Source: Thermoascus crustaceus
Lineage: Eukaryota > Ascomycota > Eurotiomycetes > Eurotiales > Thermoascaceae
Direction of reading: 5' to 3'
NCBI GenBank assembly: GCA_001599835.1
Contig: BCIC01000003.1
Span: 1,786,153-1,850,152, forward strand
DNA: 64,000 bases
The notes under the pieces were generated by a model. That model saw only the letters and a list, made by a program, of their open reading frames with translations, ran no database searches and had not been told where the DNA came from. Below, piece by piece: positions 43,421 to 52,823 of this stretch (positions within the stretch are counted from its first letter, which is position 1; each line of letters opens with the position of its first letter). The position numbers and the translations under genes were made by a program.

Positions 43421-44491
43421 GGTGATCAATTGATTGACAGGATAGGACAGGCGGAATTTAGTACCTAGGAGTCAATACAGGGATTTCTGTAGCTACTCAA
43501 TTAGCGGAACTCAGTAGAGAATTCAATTGCCCCTGGGCAAGTATTAATAGCCGGCAAACAGGGATGAATAATAGATTAGACGGCGACTGTGGTGACGCCT
43601 GCATGCCGGGTGGACGGCAAAGCAGAGGGAGAGAGAGCGGAACTCGTACCTCGATGGTTAGAAATCCAGGGCGGAATGACGCATGCATCGGCATCACGAT
43701 GGTCTACATACTACCACTACCACTACAACTACACAGCAAAACAAAGCAAGAAATAGCTCAATTGCTTATGTAGATACATAATATAGAGGGAAAAACAATT
43801 ACCATAATCAAATCCATATTCATAAATCAGAATCCGACCCGTCCTCAGGCACGCGGCACCGCGCATCGGCATGCCGCCCGATCTTCGCTCATCATCGCGC
43901 TTACGAAACACTGCTTTCAAAGCGCTGACAAAGCACGACATGACATGAGACAAAACACCAACCGGGAGTACCCTCGCCGTGCGGAGTATACCTACTTCGT
44001 ATCCATTGTCGTACATGAAACCGACTCCTGACACATACGGAGACTCAATGCTCTTCTCGTCTCGTCATCGTGTCCTCTTCGCACGACGTATTATTAATTA
44101 ATAGCTCACGATCATGACCATGCTTCTATGCTTTTGCGGCTTTCTCTTCAATTCTCTATATCTACCTATCCTTTCAATGCTTTCTTCTTACCTAGTCAGG
44201 TCAGGGTGACCGACTTTAGTACCTCTTAATATATTCCACCTACTTATTGCCATTAATTGCTATTCCATCACTCTCAGACTTAAATCTATCCGTCTCTTTC
44301 TTTCTTGCTGCTGTCTACCTACCTAGGGATGTCCTGCAGGACAGGATAGGGTAGAACAAGGTCGAACAGGATTATCCAATTTTTTTTTTTACCCCCTGAT
44401 TTATTTCTTGCTTATATCCATATGTCCGTATATACATCTATCTCAATCAAGAAAAGAGAAAAGAAAACAATGTCCCCCCAACCAGACAAAC
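43421..44491. other. Divergent intergenic region, about 1.07 kb
   Basis: Lies between the nitroreductase (-) and a hypothetical gene (+). It holds T-runs, CCTAGG-type palindromes near 44320 and a repeated AGGACAGGATAGGG/AACAGGAT stretch at 44337-44372. No coding frame supported. Confidence 0.5.
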
Positions 44492-45310
44492 ATGAACAAA
44501 ATGAACATCACCATCCGCTCCCCCTCCAAACCCCCCTCCTCCACCAAACCGCACAATACCACCTCCCCCCAAGTCACCCCTCTCAATCCCCCAGATCTAT
44601 CCTTTATGACCTCCTCCTCAACCCCCTGGCACGTCACCCTCTCCACCCTCCCCATGTGGCGCACCAACCGCAACGTCCGGATAAGGTACACCCTCCTCGA
44701 ACCCTCAAAACCCTTACTCGGTTCTTCAGGGCCAGAACCAACAAAACCAGGCAAGAAGAAGAACGCCAGTCTCCGTTTGCTGGACAGAGTGACATATCAG
44801 TCCCAGTCCCAGTCCCTCAAGTCGAAGTCCAGGCCAGGGACAGAGTCAGAGTCAGGGTCAGGTTCGGGGGAAAATGAGAGCAAGGACAAGGTCCATTGCG
44901 TGATGGGGGTCGACACTGCTATTACCACGCGGGGGAAGGACGATGAAGGGAGCACCTGGGGATGGGAGTGGCGCGGATCAGGCTGGTTAAGGCTCGCGTC
45001 GTCGCGGTGGGAGGTCCTTGGGTATGGGACCATTACTACTATTCCTGGTCCTACGGAGGAGGACGGAGCTGGACCCGTCCAGGCTGGTGGGGATGGACAA
45101 GAGGAGAGGATGGACTGGATGGTGACATACTTCTCCAAGACGCTGTTCACGCCGGCGGGGATCGATATCTACGCGCGGCCGCGGGCGGTCGTGCCGGAGG
45201 AGCTGCTGGCAGGCATCAAGCGCGGCCTGAAGGACACGGGGGATGTGGTGCTGGGGCGGTTGGCGGAGGAGTTGTTCCCCGTTCGACATGACAGTGACAG
45301 TACCTCCTAA
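44492..45310 (+). CDS. Hypothetical protein (272 aa), unknown function
   Basis: Single exon. I chose ATG 44492 (MNKMNITIRSP) because the open frame before it passes through T-rich leader sequence; an adjacent in-frame ATG (MNITIR) is three codons on. The N-terminal 50 residues are Ser/Pro/Thr-rich; then TPWHVTLSTLPMWRTNRNVRI and IRYTLLEPS, a disordered QSQSQS/ESGSGSG segment, then VHCVMGVDTAI, WGWEWRGSGWLRLASSRWEVLGYG, DWMVTYFSKTLFTPAGIDIY, and a helical end. The Trp-rich, strand-like central part suggests a small beta-barrel or sandwich, but this is a guess. It has the look of a conserved fungal hypothetical family; no catalytic motif seen. Confidence 0.75.
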   Translation: MNKMNITIRSPSKPPSSTKPHNTTSPQVTPLNPPDLSFMTSSSTPWHVTLSTLPMWRTNRNVRIRYTLLEPSKPLLGSSGPEPTKPGKKKNASLRLLDRVTYQSQSQSLKSKSRPGTESESGSGSGENESKDKVHCVMGVDTAITTRGKDDEGSTWGWEWRGSGWLRLASSRWEVLGYGTITTIPGPTEEDGAGPVQAGGDGQEERMDWMVTYFSKTLFTPAGIDIYARPRAVVPEELLAGIKRGLKDTGDVVLGRLAEELFPVRHDSDSTS

Positions 45311-45701
45311 GATAGGGATCTAGCTACCTAATATATACCCCGGGTGCTTACTGGCAAGAGAGCGAGATGAGAACGATATGCATTACGACGTGACGGGTTA
45401 CAGCCCCGACATATTAAGTATTATTAGGTTAGGTACATTACCCATGGATCCATGCAGCCCATCCCCGTGCCATCCCCGAAATCGTCAGCCATAAGCCGTG
45501 GAAAGCACAACACCTTTATGCTCTATTATACACACGCAGCCATTGTATCCGATGCAATCCAATGCGACCCATGCGATCCGACCCAACCCTTTCCGGCCCG
45601 GTACTGTGTATCCCGACACCGCCACCCGAAACGTGTAGACAAGAAAAGCCTGTAGGGAAAAAAAAAACCGAAAGAAAGCTACGAAAGCTGAAGATGCATC
45701 A
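45311..45701. other. Intergenic between convergent genes, nothing seen
   Basis: About 390 bp between the 3' ends of the hypothetical gene (+) and IPK1 (-); contains a short A-run at about 45658-45667. No coding frame supported. Confidence 0.45.
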
Positions 45702-46824
45702 TCAAAACTCCCTTCGATGACCCTGCAGGGCGCACTCGCTATGCTCCTGCCCCTTCCTCTCGCCGCTGTACCATCCTTCGTTGATTAGCCGGTTCTCAAT
45801 GTCCAGCCAATACTGCGCCTTGCCCCCGGCCGCCGTCTTGAGATCCAGATCCCCAAGACGTATCTCCACAGGTTGGCCCTCATTGTGGGGCACCTAATCT
45901 GTCAGCTGGGCTATTTTCGTTGAAGGTTTTTTTTTCCACTAGAAACAAGCCGGGTAGATGTCAGGAACATACCTTGATGAACATCGTGCAGTCCCTCAGG
46001 GTCATCGCGATCGACATCTCCCGCGACTGTGCCGGCTCTCCGTGGAGACCTACTTCCTTCTTGACCTTCTGGTGCGCATGGAGTTTCAACAGTGTACTGT
46101 TCCGGTAAAGAAGACGCGCAAGTCGTGCTTTGTCATGACATCCTTTGATGAATCTAGTGGCCCGTGCCACGTCTTCAAATTTATCAGACACGAGGTCGAG
46201 CGGGCAGAACGACCGCTCCTCTTTGGCTCCGACCTTGCGAGCATCGTGGTTCTTCATCTCCCGTAGTGCACATGTCCGGCACCGTTTGGAGTTGGGCGGT
46301 GCGGACGGTGACTGCAGAAGCCATTTCGGTTTGAGTTCTGCGAGGCACATCCCGGGATTGTAATAAGTGGTCATATCCGTAACGAGTAAACCAAACGGTT
46401 CCACGGTCGAAAGGTAGACGCCATGGCGCTTTTTCGGCCGTATCCCGTGCAGCTCATCCGCGCGCAGCTGTTCATTGCAGCGCTGGACGAGTCCTTTTGG
46501 AAGTCTGACCAGCGTCTGGTCAACCAGCTCTGCCGGATTGAACAGCGGCCGGATGACCTTGTCAAAGTTCCGCGCAGTTTCTTGGTAAGGGATTCCTGAG
46601 TTGGTATCTTTGCGCAATCGAAGTAGCTTCCCTTTCAGCTGTTGTGGCAGACAAGGATCCCCGATCACAGTGGGTGGGGGAACCCCCGCAGTACAATACT
46701 CCTTCGACGACAGCGGCATGTCCACAGGCGCAACGACGATCCGGTATATAACATTGGCGCCACCCTCGGCGAGGTAGAGCAGCTTTGCTCCCGGCGGGAG
46801 CTCCAGAGTGTTTGGTTTGGTCAT
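45702..46824 (-). CDS. ipk1: Inositol-pentakisphosphate 2-kinase (IPK1)
   Basis: Phosphorylates inositol 1,3,4,5,6-pentakisphosphate at the 2-position to make IP6 (phytate), which in fungi acts in mRNA export and signalling; mostly nuclear. Exons 46824-45973 and 45893-45702 give 347 aa. Motifs: LLYLAEGGANVIYRI (ATP-site glycine-rich segment), LLRLRKD, PYQETARNFDKVIRPLF, LLVTDMTTYYNP, LAELKPKWLLQSPSAPPNSKRCRTCALREMK (Lys and Cys-rich zinc/phosphate part), TLRDCTMFIK and, after the intron, VEIRLGDLDLKTAAGGKAQYW, ENRLINEGWY. The intron (79 bp) has a poly-T tract and GTATGT donor. Length is at the short end for the family, as usual in Eurotiales. Confidence 0.94.
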
Positions 46825-48662
46825 CCGTTAAATCGAAATTCCTCAGGCTGCCCTTGATCCCAGGAGAACATGGCCACACCCACTCTCTATGTAAAGTAGA
46901 AAAGGTCACCCCACCAAGCAAGTTGGTAGATGCCCCACTGTGCAAAAGGCAAGACAAACAAGCCAATCGAAGCTTGTCTCGTCCGGTTGAAATGTTAATT
47001 ATCAATTAGGCAGATGCTGTAGCACGGTGGAAGAAAGAGGTGAGCAAGCAAGCAAGCAACGCGCACAACCTAATACCCCGTTATTGAAATGCGGAGAAAT
47101 CCAAAAATAAAACAGCCTCCTACTGGCAGAATGACAGATGCAATGCAGTCGAGTACGGATGAGGAAAGAGGAAAACTGTCAAACAACGCAAGACGAACCC
47201 CGGAATGACGCGCAGCGGTAGTAGAAGAAAGAAAAGGGCCCGTCCTACACCCCGACACGCTGGGCGTCTCTCGAGCGGCGGCGGCTAGAGACGTCCCGGC
47301 GAAGGATAGGATCGACTTGTAGCTAGCGGTTGGGGTTGGGACTTAGTGACGTGCAGGTGGATGCAGGGTTTCGTTGTCTCTGCATCGGTAATACCTTCAA
47401 CCAGTTCCATGCCAATCAGAGAGACGGCACGCCGCCCGATCGTCAATCGAGGGAGACCGATCAATTTTCCCCACCGGACGGAGAGACGCCAGTGACTCGA
47501 GAGAGTGATGCAAGAAAGAAATAAAGAGATAACCGCAGGCAGGTGCAGCGACTGCCTGTCCGTAAGATGCCAGGTAAGTTGGCCGATCCGCGGGAGCGAC
47601 CAAGTGTGGAACGAGCGGGCCTGCGTACCAGGCAGTAAGGGAAGACCGGACCGGTGGTCCAGGACAATTATGTACTAGGAGGATGTAGAAGTACGGAGAA
47701 AGTACACCAGGACGGCGTACTCGATACAAATGGAATGTCGAGAAAGAAAAGGGAGACAGAGGAAACGGGCCCGGTGGGCTTTTAAAAGAAACCCGCCGCC
47801 AGGGAGGCAATCGAGATCTGCTACCCGATGAGGCGAAAGACGGGAAAGAAAAAAGACCCAAGCGACGGGGACTCGACACGAAGAAAAGCAAGACCAGGCC
47901 TGGCGCGAGTCGGTGAGAGCAAGCAGAGGGAAGCGTCAGCCACAAGCTGGCATGCTCCGTAGGGCTGCCAGCTGACTCGTCGACGATCCGGGACGAGCTC
48001 GAGAATTCACCGAGGCGATCTCAGCGCTGGGCTGACGTCTGACCCAGGTCTAGCAGGAGCTTCGCCTTGATCAGCAAAGACGATCGTGCAAAGAGAGCAG
48101 CGTGTCCTGTGCAGGTCCTGATCTCCGGCTGATGTACTCCGTACGGGCGACCTGGGGAATGTCTGTGTCTTGGCTCGCGGATTAGCATCATCACTGGCAG
48201 GGATGTAGCCGTAAAGCAGCGCCTGTGGTGCTGGAGCACGTACAGACGGACCTGAGCATGTACTGTACAGAGGGGAGATAGGACTTGAGATAGTACTCTG
48301 TCGAGAAGTGTCAGTACATCATGGCCAGCAGGCGGCTGAGAAGGGCTCGAGGACGCCGCCAGATCGGCGCCGGTCTGCCCCGCCACTGGCGTCATGTTGC
48401 GCTTCTCCCCGCCAGCCCTCGTGATCCCAGCTGCAAGAGACAAAACACAGCCTGTTCTGCTAATCATCAAGCCCCGCCTCACTTTTCAGGTTTCATCCAT
48501 CAGAGCCCTATCACCACCGTCTCGAAGCATCTCGCTCGAGCCTCGAGATCCCTTCCCAAACTGACGTCTGTCCCCTTCCAGCTTTCCTGCTACAACTCGA
48601 AGCAGCACACCCAATCTCAAGCTTGTTCATCTTGACCTGTCTACTCCAGCACAATCTCCACC
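46825..48662. other. Long divergent intergenic region, 1.8 kb
   Basis: Between IPK1 (-) and the UPF0045 gene (+). GC-rich for intergenic DNA, which creates long random frames such as minus strand 47397-47945, without codon bias or family resemblance. Tandem AAGC/GAGCAAGC units at about 47040-47060. No RNA gene recognised. It may hold long leaders or an unannotated non-coding transcript. Confidence 0.45.
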
Positions 48663-49620
48663 ATGGAATCTATCTCCGGAGCGACCTCCACTGCCTCCAT
48701 CCCGACCCCCGCTCACTGCACGGCGGATTTCTGCTTGATTCCGGTGCGTTGCTTCTGTTTGCCTTCGAGACCAGCTATTCTCTCTAGTTGCCCAATGCAG
48801 TTGCACTGTATACAACCAGACTGGTCCCTGCAAGTGCCACCCAGCAGACGGTCTGGTCCATCTCTCTCTCTCTATGCTTGCAGTCCTGAAGCAATCTCTA
48901 TGACTTTGCCCTCTCATTTCTCAATGATGACCAGAAATGAAATGCCACTGAATGCATAGTGCTTACCCCCAATGGCATAAATCTAGATGGGAACAGCCAC
49001 CGCCTCCGTCTCCGCCCAGATTGCCGACGTGCAGCGCCTCGTCGAGAAATCCGGCCTGAAGTACATCATGCACTCTGCCGGCACCACCCTCGGTTCGTCC
49101 TCCGTCCACCCAGCCTCCATACAAAATCACCTTCCTCCCTGTCATCTGCATGTGTTGGCAGGGTAGATTGATTGACAGACTGACTGGTCACGTTCAGAGG
49201 GACCCTGGGACAAAGTGCTCCAGGTGATCGGGCAGGCGCACACGATCCTCCACGAGCAGGGCGTCGTGAGGATCCAGACGGATATTAGAGTCGGGTCGAG
49301 GTTTGTGCGCTGTTCCCCTAGGCCCCCTCCCTGAGAATGAGTTGATGTTACTGTTTGCTTTCATATCACGAGATGGCTTGTTGCCATGCCATACCAGCGA
49401 GCTGCATGTGCTGACCACTCTATCCCCCTTGCCTGCCCGGACGCCATGCCCTCCCGCCCGTCTGCGTCTGATTCGAACTCGAACTCAGACTCTGGATGGC
49501 GTAGGGCTGGCTAGCCGGGCTCATTTGGGGGGCATCGACTTTCCAATATACAGAACGGATAAGCACCAGACCTTCGAGGACAAGGTCTCCGCTGTGCGGA
49601 AGCTGCTCGGCAAGGAGTAG
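48663..49620 (+). CDS. UPF0045 / MTH1187-family protein (ECM15-like)
   Basis: Small ferredoxin-fold protein of the thiamine-binding YkoF-like group. Exons 48663-48743, 48987-49092, 49198-49300 and 49554-49620 give 118 aa. Motifs: HCTADFCLIPMGTATASVSAQIADVQRLVEKSG, YIMHSAGTTLEGPWDKVLQVIGQAHTILHEQG, VRIQTDIRVGSRTDK, FEDKVSAVRKLL. The family pattern is continuous only if the three introns (243, 105 and 253 bp) are removed; intron 3 is unusually long and contains a spurious open frame. Homotetramers of this family bind thiamine-like ligands in some bacteria; the fungal role is not established. I looked for a TPP riboswitch in the introns and saw none. Confidence 0.92.
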
Positions 49621-49997
49621 CTGTAGCTGAATCGATCGACAGAAACCTGGCTAGGTTCCATACACATAGACGACTCGAGTCGATCGGAAAAAAAAGTTTC
49701 GCGTCGTAATGCTACCAATGATTCACTCACTGCAAGCATAGAACGTCTGCATATGCATCCACTGCACAGGTTATGTATTCCTTTCGTTTGTGTATTTTGC
49801 ATTCCTGTTACATATAAACAGTATAGAACAAAATACACACGTCTTCCGTTCCACACTGGTAGTGAATCGATAAATTAAAACCCATAATCAAACCCAAAAA
49901 AACGCCGCCACCATGCTCCATCCATATGAAACAAGTGATGCCATATCTACAGGCTCTCAGGAGCCCACCCGAGAATTCTGATATCCCAACCTGTCCT
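49621..49997. other. Intergenic between convergent genes, nothing seen
   Basis: About 380 bp of 3'-end sequence, AT-rich, between the UPF0045 gene (+) and the PI-PLC-like gene (-). Confidence 0.45.
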
Positions 49998-51474
49998 TCA
50001 GAGGCAGGTGAAGAAGAGTTGGGAGAGAATTGCGACTAGAAAAGAGAAAGAAACCACAAGGTTAGGCACATGTTCGTCATCATCATGGTCATAAGATACG
50101 ACAATCAACCAAACCAAAAAAAAGTTGTCAGCAATTGACAATCGGGAATCAGAAGGAAATACCTCCACCGAGGAGACTCCCCCAGTTACCCCCGACCCAG
50201 ACCCAGTTGCCCAGGGTGGGGCTCCCACCACCCCCCTTGACCGTGTTCGTCAGATCCACCAGACCCTTGAACACATTCGAGTTGGTCGACCCTGCACTCT
50301 TCTGCGCCTCCGAGTTGGACCCTGGGACGGCCTTGCGTCCCACGGGGTCCGTGACGCCGTTCAGATCATCCACGGTCGCGATTGCGGGGCCCTGGTCGAA
50401 GAAATCCACCAGGATGAACGTCGGCTGGCGGCCGCCGTAGGCGCTCTTGCATTTCTTCGCGGCGTCGCCCAGGTTGCCCGTTCCGCCGGAGGGCGCGTTC
50501 GTCGTGCTGACCTTGTCCACGTTCGGGATCTCGATGCCCAGCGCTTCGCTCTGGTACAGGAAGTGGTTCATGAATGGGAGTCTGTTCGAGGAGAGCGCCG
50601 ATTGGACGTTGCCTTTCACGGCGGAGGGGCGGTCCGGAAGGCAGGAGAAGTTCGAAGGTGAGGTCACGTCGTACGGGTTTTCCCAGATGAAGGTGAATTC
50701 GTCCATCAGGTAGGGCGCGACGGTGTTGGAAGACGGGCTGAGAGAAGCGACGAAGGTCATCATCCGCGTGCCCTTGGTGATCAGGTCCTGCAGCGTCGGC
50801 CAGGTTTCCGGTGGCGTTGTCGGCGAGGTGGGCTTGTATGCGTATTTGACGATGCCAGCGGCTTGAAATTCGGCGTCGAGGTCCTGCGCGGAGGCGTTGT
50901 CGGAGTTGACGAGGAGGACGGTGATCACTGGGTAGACAAAAAAAAAGTATTAGCATATTGTGCCATGTCCCCAGATCTGTATGTCTGCTATGGTTCTACC
51001 CACCGTCGTTCGGATTATTATCCAGCCATGTCTTTATCTCAGAAAGCCAATCCCGCAGCGTCCCCGCGTCCAGAAGCTCGCAGCTCGTGTGGCAGAGATG
51101 CCACGCGTTTTTCTGCTTGTGGACCTGAGAGGTCACCAAGCGCACACCAGCATCGAGCTGGACCGTAGTGTTGTAGAACCTGACAGTATGTCAGTACCAG
51201 TATCCTGCATATCCATCCCTCTCATCCAGGTTCTATCCCAGGGGACTACTCACTGATTCCCAGAAGTCGAATACCCCGTCGAAGCATCCCTCAAAAAGGC
51301 ACTATCGTGAGCCCCCAAATATGTAATCTCACCATAAGACTTGGAGCATAAGTCTGGGGAGTTGTTGCATGCTGTCGCGCGGGGTGTTAATGCGGTTGCT
51401 GCCGCGATGGGCGCTGAGGAAAGAAGAGGAAGGATGGCAGCAGGTATGAGGTTGAGGCTGTTGAAGGCACGCAT
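49998..51474 (-). CDS. Secreted PI-PLC X-domain-like phosphodiesterase, possibly GPI-anchored
   Basis: PLC-like TIM-barrel protein, probably exported. Exons 51474-51254, 51179-51004, 50927-50163 and 50035-49998 give 399 aa. A signal peptide is clear (LNLIPAAILPLLSSAPIAAATA, cleavage near residue 30). The X-domain follows: CSKSYGEITYLGAHDSAFL with the catalytic-type His, VQLDAGVRLVTSQVHK, WHLCHTSCELLDAGTLRDWL, VITVLLVNSDNA, then FTFIWENPYDVTSPSNFSC and FILVDFFDQG. Without the last intron the protein ends GGGISF at 50149. With it (donor GTATTT, CTAAC branch, TTTTCTAG acceptor) it gains the hydrophobic tail GGVAILSQLFFTCL, like a GPI-attachment signal. Substrate unknown; fungal relatives are annotated as PLC-like phosphodiesterases. 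Confidence 0.87.
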
Positions 51475-52823
51475 CCCGACAGTTTAGGTCAGGTCAGGTC
51501 AGGTCAGGTCAGGTCAGGTCCTGAATGCAACGCCGAGATACGCGTCAAGAAGGGATGGGATGTTAGATGGAAGTATGTATGTATAGTATGCGATGCAATG
51601 CGATGCGATAAAACTCCTTCTTTTTTTCCAAGATGGGCAATTGTAAAAGTATGTTCAGTCCACTATGTACAGTGCTGTACTGTACGAAAAAAGGTGTTTG
51701 ATCAGAGAAGGATCTGATCAAACAGGTGTTAAGCAAGCAAGAAAGCGAAGAGCAAAAAAAGAGAAGAGCTTCAAACAAGGACCAAAAAAGGAGAATACCC
51801 AAATCAGTCTGACACACCACATGTGTGAGAGAGACAAGAAAAAGGCGAATGAATCAATCAATCAGGAAGGCAAAAAGGAGAAGGATGGAACAACAATCCG
51901 GGCGGCCGCAGCCTGATTGCTTATGGTTGCTGTGCTGCGCCTCCGATAATAATAAAGGAACGCTCCAGTTAGGTAAGTATCCACTATCCAATCAATAATC
52001 CACAGCATCAGGCGTCCACCATCAAATAATAGTTGAGTGAGTGGCCCGCTTTTTTTCCCATTGCACGAGACGTCTGTCGAGAACTGTCTGTGTACGGGCG
52101 GAGTAAAAAAGTGTCTCATGTCTGTCTGGGCTATGGTCCTGCTCCGCCCAACGTCGGAGTTTACAAGCGACATCTATTCTTAGCAGCAAAAAGTGGCTGT
52201 GGCTGGATCCTTATTTGTTGACCGTCCCTTTTTTTTTCTTTTCTCCCATGCACCTCTTGTTACTGTTATTGTTACTGCCCGCCAAGAAAGAGCAGAGTGG
52301 AGAAGGGCCGCGTGGATCATCGTCAGCCTCCGTCAGATCTCGAATGATCTTCTCTCGTCGACCGGTCGCTGGAGTTTTCTACCTGTGTGACAGGATTCGT
52401 CGCTTCGGCAACGATGCAGGATCTTCAGGTCGGCCACCCAACCTAGCCTGTGCAGGTCAAGAGGCCTGAACAGATACAGATATCGTCTCTACGGCTACCG
52501 ATTCGATCTATACGGTGTGCTGACATGGTCACGAAAAATGGCTGATGGCAGCGGGATGTGAGCTTCGAACGGATGTTATATTCGATTTTCATATCCAAGC
52601 AGATGACGCTGTGTCTCAGGCCGGATCTACATAAGCGCAACATCCAGAGTCGAACTGCAGAGCGAGATACATCTTGGAATAACAAAAGTACTCGTTATGC
52701 GTACTCATGGCAGCCAATTCGATGCTCTATACGGGAGCAAAATTCGGCTACAGGCTGAAGTCACAAAGGTATCAAACATATGCACAAGACTTCAATCCCG
52801 TCACTAGGCAATATATACACCAT
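51475..52823. other. Intergenic 1.35 kb: PLC promoter and PPR 3' side
   Basis: Contains the (AGGTC)7 array, a GCGATGCAATGCGATGCGAT repeat near 51590, and CT-rich stretches. No supported gene; small frames (for example 51665-51916, 52443-52685) have no family resemblance. Confidence 0.5.
51486..51520. repeat. (AGGTC)7 pentanucleotide array
   Basis: Seven perfect AGGTC units (GACCT on the coding strand), ending only 12 bp upstream of the PLC-like gene's ATG, therefore in its 5' leader. Copy-number change would alter leader length near the start codon. Confidence 0.95.

Noticed and set aside
44422..44877. 151-aa plus-strand frame overlapping the hypothetical gene
   Set aside because: Alternate frame of the same DNA; His/Pro-rich low complexity, while the other frame is longer and has structured regions.
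47397..47945. 182-aa minus-strand frame in the long intergenic region
   Set aside because: Composition (Ser, Pro, Leu, Arg) fits GC-rich random sequence; no motif and no plausible promoter.
48744..48986. Possible TPP riboswitch in the first intron of the thiamine-family gene
   Set aside because: The conserved CTGAGA and pairing core are absent; only a small CCAGACTGG-type hairpin is present.
49303..49620. 105-aa frame across the end of the UPF0045 gene
   Set aside because: Its first two-thirds lie in intron 3; only the TDKHQTFEDKV part is the real last exon.
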